From: Dolomedes plantarius
Lineage: Eukaryota > Arthropoda > Arachnida > Araneae > Dolomedidae
DNA: 64,000 nucleotides
Assembly: GCA_907164885.2 (NCBI GenBank)
Contig: OU015498.1
Span: forward strand, 91,119,233-91,183,232
Reading direction: 5' to 3'
Part shown: piece by piece, positions 57,734 to 64,000 of the stretch
Layout: each line of letters begins with the position of its first letter
Position numbering within the stretch: position 1 is the first letter of the stretch
Notes under the pieces: model-generated
The model's input: only the letters and a program-made list of their open reading frames with translations
Database searches by the model: none
Told to the model about the DNA's origin: nothing
Program-made: the position numbers and the translations under genes

Positions 57734-58871
57734 TATCAGGTAAAACTGGAAAGTTATCTCAGTGGTAACTCACTAAGGTCCAGTACCAAGATCAATTGAG
57801 TTAATGTCACCATAATTCAGCGTTAGTGCCACTGCAAAACATCGATAAAGTGCTGCCAAGTCTGCCATGATTGAAAAATATTTCACAGATTAATAAAAAA
57901 AAAAAAAAAAATCAGCACGTTGATCGAAATGTATTGATAGTTCCCGGGCTCAGAACGACGGTTCATCGGCAGATTAAAACATTCAGTCTATCGGTGCTAT
58001 AAAAGTTTTTCCATTCTTTTTCGGGAAAAGGGAACACCACGCAGCGGGTTATTCGTTTCAACTGAACAGGAACCCCCGCTGCCATTGGCTCATCAACTAA
58101 ACGCGAACCAATTCTGATGCACGTTTCAATTATGCGATCTGTTTCCCCAAACTGTAGCTTTCATCATTAAAAGATATAACGGAGGAAGGCATTTCTGCAT
58201 CCGACTCTATTCTTCCCCATTATAGTAGAAATATAACCCTCATTAGCAAGAAAAGCGAACGACAGGTATTTATAACTCTGGGAAGAAATACGTGGGAGTC
58301 TTTGTTCGTTAAATGCATCTTCCACGGGAGCAAATTTTACGAATATAAGGGCCTATTAATATTACTCTTTGTTTCATGTACCGTTTGCGAGCTGGGATAT
58401 GTTCTTAGCCCCACTGGTTATAATTTAAAAAAATAAATAAAAAACACTGTAGAAAACAATCATTATATTTTATGAGCTAATTGGCTTAAATATTTTATTT
58501 CTTTTTATTTTAAAGTTAATCATGCAGGTGAACCTGAAGACTATCTTTGGGAGGTTCGTTTCACGAACTGATTGAAATAATGATCACGGTCAAAGACAAT
58601 AGCCAAAAATATTTTTAACCTGAAAAAAAAATCACCCCTTAACCCACAAGCTTATTCAAACAAATTTTAACTCTGATTAAATGCAGAGAGTTAAATTCGA
58701 GTTGTGATAGATTTTGTATCCAGAGAAGTTTGAACGACCCTGTTTTAACAATGACACCCCCAATCAAAACTAGGAGTCTTTTGAAGAAATTGTTTTTCGT
58801 ATCGTTTATCTGATTTATATTTGCCTGCTATTTGTTCACAATAACGCATAACATTGAGGAACATGTATGGG
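57734..58871. other. Unique sequence without a gene
   Basis: 57920-58330 has balanced composition and several CpGs, with GCCATTGGCTCATC and CGCGAACCAATTC (CCAAT-type motifs). It could be regulatory, but no exon is seen. Confidence 0.3.
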
Positions 58872-59100
58872 TCAACTTCAAAATATATATGCTGGGCCAA
58901 CAATTATAAAATGTTGTTGTCTCAACTGCAAATGAGAGTTGAACTACTCTCCCAACGGTTGGGCCAAGTAACAGCCAACCGGTGGGTGAGGTGCAATGCC
59001 AATCGTTGTTTCAACATAATCCTGACGTCTCAATCCAATTGTTGGCCAACTATGCTAAATACGGCTGCTCAACAATTTCCCAGCGGTCTTACATGGGAGC
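58872..59100. repeat. Degenerate palindromic GTTGG/CCAAC repeat
   Basis: Motifs such as TGGGCCAACAA, CCCAACGGTTGGGCCAA, GCCAACCGGTGGGTG and CCAATTGTTGGCCAAC recur, each near-palindromic. A 96-codon frame crosses the region, but the repeated motif explains the sequence better. Class unknown. Confidence 0.5.
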
Positions 59101-59164
59101 GGTGTTACTTGGGAATATGTACGAGGTTCTGTTTTGAGAATTAAAGAACATATTAATATTACGA

Positions 59165-59695
59165 CAAATACAATTGATTAGGCTCCGTCAATAAATTAGT
59201 ATGTCAGACTCGCGTCCGACATTCTTAATTGGGACTGAATTAAGTTGAGCGACAGGATCATCAATAAGCTCAAAAGAACACAAATAGGTGGCGAAGTGGA
59301 CACATCATTTAGAATGATTAGCGAAGGCCAATTAGCGCAGAAAGAAGCGGTATTCAACAAAGCCAGAGCCGACGGCGGAGGAAACCACTGTGGGTGGTCC
59401 AAGTGCAAAGGAAACCGGAAGACGGGGATTCGAGGTGTGGAAAGGTCTAGAATGTTCCAGAAAGACCGAGAGGAAAAGGGATAAATAGGAGACCGCGAGA
59501 AAAAGAATAGACTGAACTTGGACGCGGGCGAGCGGAGAGAATAGAGAGAGACGGGGTCTCTATTGAACTGATTTATCAACTCCGCACCCCTTAGTCGATG
59601 TATGATGATTCTAAGGAGCGAAACGAATGTATATATTGATCGATGTAAATAGTGCATATTAAACAAGATGAAAATAGACATGTATTAGTGTCCAC
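59165..59695 (+). mobile_element. 531-bp promoter-bearing insertion of unknown class
   Basis: The insertion is flanked by an identical 13-bp ATTAATATTACGA (59152-59164 and 59696-59708). It contains a perfect three-unit heat-shock element GAATGTTCCAGAA (59450-59462) and, 18 bp further, a TATA-like ATAAATA (59481-59487) followed by a purine-rich, CpG-containing leader. A 13-bp flank suits target-primed retrotransposition, but there is no A-tail. LTR insertions give 4-6 bp. A minus-strand 161-codon frame across it shows no protein motif. Confidence 0.5.
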
Positions 59696-59708
59696 ATTAA
59701 TATTACGA

Positions 59709-60181
59709 GTGGCTTATACCATCGGGTCCACGATTAGGTTTACATAGTAGATATACAATTATTAAAAACAAATGAATTAAACAGAACTACAATTTTCTAC
59801 GCAAGGGAATTTGTTACCGGGGGATCTTGTCTTTAATATTTCAAAATATTTTTAATTGAATTTAAAAAAATAATCATTTACAGCATTAACAGTGACACTT
59901 TGTTGCTGTTAGAAATATACATTTTCTTAGAAAACTCAGGAAAAAAATAACACATCCATTTATAAAAATAACTGCAAAGTAAAGGAAGAAGTTTAGTTAA
60001 AAATTAATAAAAATAGCAGTTTAATATTAATAAGGCGCAAGTGATAACATTTTTCAATGTAAGAAGAAAAATACATAAAATCAAGATGCCAAAGTAAAAA
60101 AGCTTAAAGAAAATTAAACCGTATTTCTCTAGTAAATTGATTTTGTTTCGCTTCATGTGTTAGTTTTCAATTATAAACTTA
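59709..60181. other. AT-rich unique sequence
   Basis: Nothing recognised. Confidence 0.4.
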
Positions 60182-60205
60182 TATATATATATGTATATAT
60201 ATATA
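60182..60205. repeat. (TA)n tract left of the pogo-like element
   Basis: A TA/GTATA tract into which the adjoining element inserted. The tract resumes on the other side at 61057-61116. Confidence 0.85.
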
Positions 60206-61054
60206 CAGGTAGCCCTCCTACAGCACGGCATCTTACAACACGGTTTCGCTCTAACACGATAGGATAAATTGCGGGAACCCTCGTATAACACTGCAACCTG
60301 TAACACGGTTTCGCTCTAACACGATAAAAAAATTGGGAAAACCTTTGTACAACACTGTACTTCTATAGCACTAGATAACATAATTTTTGTTTAACACATT
60401 TAAAAACTAAATTACCTTTAAAAAATGACGGAAAAGAATAATGATGTATAGTGGCTTTACATGAAAATGCGTAAACAAATTATAATTTATTCATCTATAA
60501 CTCTATAAAATTACAAGAAGGCCTAAGCTTAGCTGAAAATCTTGAATCATTTTTCCTGAAAGCAGACCCTTCCGCTGAAAAAAGCCGAAAATTCAAAAGG
60601 GAGCTGCAAAATTGTCTATCTCCATCTGAATCTACAATGACCTTGTAAGAACCAGCAAATAAACCAAAACTGCAGATTTTTTTAAAGAGGATAAGAGGTG
60701 CAAAAAATCTAAATGAAGAAAAAGGTTCTGAAAGTGAAGGTAATATCGTTCAATCGAAAAAACGTTCTCGTTTGATTGTACTGAGCAGTGATGAGGAAGA
60801 AATTTATTAAATTAAGGTTGCATTAAATGAAAATAATATTTTTTTGTTTCTTTTCGTTTTGTATTACCATACATTTATATTTTTAATAAAAATTAAGTTG
60901 CTTATATGGAATTTTTTTAAAAAAATGTTTGTTTTTAATAAGTTTTCAGAACGTAACCCCCCTTTTTTGAACTGTCTCTGGGTCTCATATAACACGGTTT
61001 CACACAACACGGCATTTTCTAGGAACCTATCTACCGTATTATAGGAGGGTTACC

Positions 61055-61056
<2 letters not shown>
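60206..61056 (+). mobile_element. pogo/Tigger-like non-autonomous element, complete ends
   Basis: The ends CAGGTAGCCCTCCTACAGCA and CAGGTAACCCTCCTATAATA (reverse strand) are inverted and flanked by TA. Subterminal AACACGGTTTCGCTCTAACA motifs repeat inside. At 851 bp it keeps only the 3' part of a transposase gene. Confidence 0.88.
60517..60810 (+). pseudogene. C-terminal relic of a pogo/Tigger-like transposase
   Basis: One frame reads EGLSLAENLESFFLKADPSA, then EKSRKFKRELQNCLSPSES, a TAA (about 60646) and 54 further codons, ending LVLSSDEEEIY and TAA at 60808-60810. The pattern of a G-x-x-L-A-(D/E) helix followed by a basic R-K-F-K-R segment is like C-terminal regions of Tigger-type transposases. 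The acidic tail may be the original protein end. Only one stop interrupts, so decay is moderate. Catalytic residues lie in the missing part. Confidence 0.6.

Positions 61057-61116
<60 letters not shown>
61057..61116. repeat. (TA)n microsatellite right of the pogo-like element
   Basis: About 55 bp of TA, continuing the tract interrupted by the element. Confidence 0.95.
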
Positions 61117-61117
<1 letters not shown>

Positions 61118-61699
61118 CGGACTGACTTCCGACATATTGACTTACTGAAACCACCACAAAGTGTTGTTGTTTTTTTTTCGCTTATAAAATATTTACTCAA
61201 CTTAATTAAATAAATAAATTTTTAACAGTATTCAGGTATATTACTACGGAAAAAAATATAATATATAAATGAATTAAATAAAATATTTTAAAAGACGTGC
61301 ATACAGGGTTACAGTTGGAGTTTTGAGCATTATATTTAATAGGTTTCCTTTTTTCCTTTATGACATTTTGGGGCTGACACACCAAATACGTCCTCCCCAC
61401 CCCTCCCCCCAAGAAAAAAACATAATAATAATAAAAATGAATAAATAAATAAATAAATAAAAACCTCAGTTATTAAGAAACCAATAAGAGTCGTAGACTA
61501 TCTCTTGTTTGAGATGCAGACATAAATATTGACGTCTATATTCGGCCGTCTTAACCTCTCCGAAACCCCTAAATCGGAAGTCAGCTCACCTTTCTCACAG
61601 AACACACACATCCATCACTTAAGAACTCCCCCCATCCCCTCCTCCCCCTTCGGAAACACTTTTCAGCCACCCCGTCACGCGAACTCCTAATCCCACATT
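61117..61699. other. Unique sequence with AAAT repeats
   Basis: AATA/AAAT units at about 61437-61462 and C-rich patches near 61391-61410. No gene. Confidence 0.4.
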
Positions 61700-61920
61700 A
61701 TGAAGAAACATGTTATGTTGTGAGCGCGCCGCTCTCCCTTTCAATGGCAGCTGCCGGAGTTAAAATTGATTAATGGCTGCGATGATGTATCAGATAACTG
61801 TTACACTCATTGGGGCATGTGATTGGATTTAATTGTTGTGTTGAGAGTGATTTAAAAGGGGGGGTAATCGCTTCCCCCCTTTTTTTTCTCTCACTCTCTC
61901 TTCTTCTCAATTCGTGGGTT
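61700..61920. promoter_or_regulatory. Possible conserved noncoding element
   Basis: The block is repeat-free. It has GAGCGCGCCGC, CAGCTG, ATGGCTGCGATG, GATAAC and several homeodomain-type TTAATTG/ATTAATGG sites, followed by CTCTC-rich DNA. Motif clustering suggests an enhancer, but there is no independent support. Confidence 0.15.
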
Positions 61921-62036
61921 TTTGACAGGCGGCTTGTTGACTGCGGAAGGAAAAATTGGTGGGGATGCGATCGTAGCAGAGAAATGGTGGAAATTAGGTA
62001 AAAACTTATGTGGTAGAAGGACAGTAATGTTGAAGG

Positions 62037-62401
62037 GTAGGCCCAGATTTCCCCATGGGCAAGTGGGGCACTTGCCCAGGACCCTAGCATTATGTATTGT
62101 TGTACATATTTTTGAAAATTTCCCACATGTACTCAAATTAAAAACGGTTTCCATAATTTTTAAATTTTTTTCCATAATATAATGACCATAATTTCTCTGT
62201 CCCTCTCATTTTTTAAAAATTATTATTATTTTTTATTTATTTTTTTTGAGAGGGGAGGAGGGTTATGTATAGTTTTATCAAAACTTTAAATCCACATTAA
62301 TATGGTTGAAAGTATAATGATGGAAACAGTCAAAGATTTTGACCTATCTAATTATAAAAATTTAAAGCAAGTGAAAGCATACTTACAACCGTAAGCGTTT
62401 A

Positions 62402-62490
<89 letters not shown>

Positions 62491-62857
62491 TTATTATTAT
62501 TATTATTATTATTTTTTTTTTTGGGGGGGGGGCGGGGTGTAATAACTCCAGACTGTGATCTATTTTGAATTTCGAAAGAAAATTTTATGAATTCATTTAT
62601 TAACATTAAAAAGTAAATTACTTAATTAGCACTTATTACATTATTATTATTATTTTCAAACTCTTCACTTGATGGTCGAAAATTTTTGAATTTCCGGTCC
62701 CAATTTATGGCGGGCCTGGGTGAGTGTCCTACATGTTCATGTGGAAATCTGGTCCTGGGGGAAACACATGCCCCCTTTTGGATCTGACCTTGGAGGGCCC
62801 CCCCCCCCCCCAAAGTCTGATTTGCCCAGGGCCCCATTGGGTCAAAGTCGGGCCCTG
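62037..62857. mobile_element. hAT-like element with microsatellite interior
   Basis: The left end GGTAGGCCCAGATTTCCCC.. and right end GGGTCAAAGTCGGGCCCTG are inverted in outline. GTTGAAGG occurs at 62029-62036 and again at 62857-62864, an 8-bp flank. GCCCAGGRCCC and TGCCCAGGGCCCC motifs sit near both ends. The interior holds (AT)n, (TTA)n and G-runs. Exact ends are uncertain by one or two bases. Confidence 0.6.
62411..62520. repeat. (AT)n-(TTA)n compound microsatellite
   Basis: AT to about 62478, GTATAT interruptions, then ATT units and T11 before a G10 run. Confidence 0.95.
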
Positions 62858-62975
62858 TTGAAGGGGGAACATATGCATACAGAAATCATGCAAACCGTAT
62901 ATATAGCGGGTGTGTATTTTATTCACTTATATTCTCTCTCTGTCCGTCTCACTCCAGTTTAAATGAAACTTCTTT

Positions 62976-63242
62976 TTAACGTAGGATTACGTTCCTCCAT
63001 AACGGTCCTCCGAAAAGCAAAATTTCAGATGTCCTGCGTCGCGAGTTATAATTTTGGCAAACCCTGTCTGTATCGCTTGGGTAAACAGTTAAACAGGAAA
63101 GTACCAAAATGCGTCAAAATTTTGACATACATATATACATAACACATACGTACATATATACATACAAAAGAGGTAAGCAACGATAAGTAATCTTACGTTA
63201 AGAACCCGCGGGAGTTACGTTAGAGGAGACTGCCTGAAATTT
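62976..63242 (+). repeat. Dispersed repeat family B, copy 2 (uninterrupted)
   Basis: It begins TTAACGTAGGATTACGTTCC. It contains GCGTCGCGAGTTATAATTTT and GTACCAAAATGCG, then TAATCTTACGTTAA (63188-63201), an inverted echo of the start, and AACCCGCGGGAGTTACG. It serves as the empty site for the MITE A insertion at 49661. Confidence 0.8.
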
Positions 63243-63354
63243 TATTTATTTATTTATTTTTAATTCTGCTTCTAATTACTGAAGGTTTAATATTATTGTT
63301 ACTAATGCGGATGCACTTGTCCGGAGACTTTCGAGCTTTTGTTGTTGTTCTTAA

Positions 63355-64000
63355 TGTTCCACTGGCCGGAAGTACCAGACCAGGTCCATATAGACTTTGC
63401 GGGCTGAGTACTACGGCTCCAGATTTATAATAACACCACAAGGATCGGAGTCCGAATTGGCTAGGTGCCACCTCAATTTTGACCGTTCACCCCCAGGGAC
63501 GACAACTGGTGGGGATCGTACCTTCCCTTCCCACTGACCTCATATGGTGCATCCACATATAAACAGAGTACATACGCAGTAAGTACCCCCACCCCCGACT
63601 CCTCTTGACACATTTTGGGGTCAATTAGTCACGCTCCAGGAACGTGACTAATCAACCCTACCCGACCGTTCAATTCGTTGTTATCATTCGTTCTTGCGTC
63701 TTCCAGACATTCTCCCATTTAGACACCCCCCCCAAGGTCCCTCGTGTCTCTTTGATGAACTGTGAAAATACCGCGCTGAGGAGGGATCGTCGGAGAGCGC
63801 TGCAGTTGGCGTCCCCTGCTCCATAAATAGCTGTTTTCCCCGCAGAATTCTCTGCAGTTCTCCATGTGTGTGGACCCTTTATTAGGACTTTCCGGTCTAT
63901 TGATTCAATGTGCCCATATCCGACCTAGACACGGACTTATAATATAACGGAGTTTGTTGGGATTCGATCCGAGCACCCTCAATACCGAAAGCCGACGCGC
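63355..64000 (-). mobile_element. tRNA-derived SINE, family 1, reverse copy, interrupted and cut by window end
   Basis: 63355-63545 matches the distal body of the copy at 22376 (CCGGAAGTA.., CAATTTTGACCG). 63878-64000 matches the head side (GGACTTTCCGGTCTA, GGATTCGATCCGAGCACC). Between them lies an insertion of about 330 bp. The tRNA head runs off the window. Confidence 0.75.
63546..63877. mobile_element. Insertion of about 330 bp inside the SINE
   Basis: Comparison with the uninterrupted SINE (GACCTGATGAGGGACTTTCC at 22561) shows this block is inserted. It holds a hairpin (ATTAGTCACG 63624-63633 with CGTGACTAAT 63643-63652) and a TATA-like CCATAAATAG near 63821, so an LTR or promoter-bearing element is possible. 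Clear TG..CA ends or target repeats are not seen. Confidence 0.45.

Noticed and set aside
59196..59681. 161-codon minus-strand frame
   Set aside because: It runs antisense through the HSE/TATA insertion. The plus strand is purine-rich there, which removes stops on the other strand. No motif, and composition is Leu/Ser/Pro-biased.
1..64000. CRISPR array, prophage, operon or bacterial-type gene cluster
   Set aside because: No regularly spaced repeats with unique spacers, no tightly packed ORFs. The sequence is eukaryotic in every respect.

Overview
This window is eukaryotic nuclear DNA, about two-thirds A+T. It has no operons, no ribosome-binding sites and no run of long ORFs. It is packed with dinucleotide microsatellites, tRNA-derived SINEs, small inverted-repeat DNA elements (MITEs) and decayed DNA transposons. 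The mix of Tc1/mariner, pogo/Tigger-like and hAT elements, tRNA-type SINEs and long (TA)n tracts fits a large, repeat-rich arthropod genome. A chelicerate is my best guess, but that is inference and no single sequence here proves it.

Only one stretch looks like a host protein gene: a first coding exon on the minus strand (39385-39623). It has an upstream in-frame stop, a good start context and a consensus splice donor. About 0.5 kb upstream is a short CpG-rich, CCAAT/YY1-like promoter region (40080-40300). I see no second exon, so the rest of the gene lies in or beyond a long intron toward lower coordinates. I cannot name the gene.

Layout. 1-13 kb: end of a pogo-like element, four-member TTAA-flanked MITE family A (three copies here, one split by a 1.5 kb pogo-like element), SINEs and a small hairpin minisatellite. 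13-18 kb: two hAT elements stacked on the same 8-bp target, a frameshifted and 3'-truncated Tc1-type element with DD36E spacing, and a second pogo fragment. 19-24 kb: two SINE families, a promoter-like motif cluster and a 300-bp foldback MITE. 24-39 kb: mostly unique AT-rich DNA with a TA-flanked MITE, a solo LTR sitting in a tandem duplication, and foldback elements. 39-41 kb: the host exon and promoter. 41-47 kb: a possible solo LTR, a full-length but dead Tc1/mariner copy and a hAT MITE. 47-54 kb: three copies of an unclassified repeat (family C), MITE A inserted into another repeat (family B), a hAT MITE with a perfect target duplication, and a palindromic MITE. 54-64 kb: hAT elements, a dense nested-hairpin block, a promoter-like insertion with a perfect heat-shock element and TATA box, a complete non-autonomous pogo-like element, and SINEs running off the end.

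The window reads as a long intron or intergenic region shaped by layers of transposition. Several insertions can be dated relative to each other because empty or partner copies are present in the same window. I found no convincing new multi-gene system. The best leads are the nested-hairpin block (56469-56707), the HSE/TATA promoter-like insertion (59165-59695), the serial hAT insertion, and the unnamed gene's promoter with a duplicated dyad motif.
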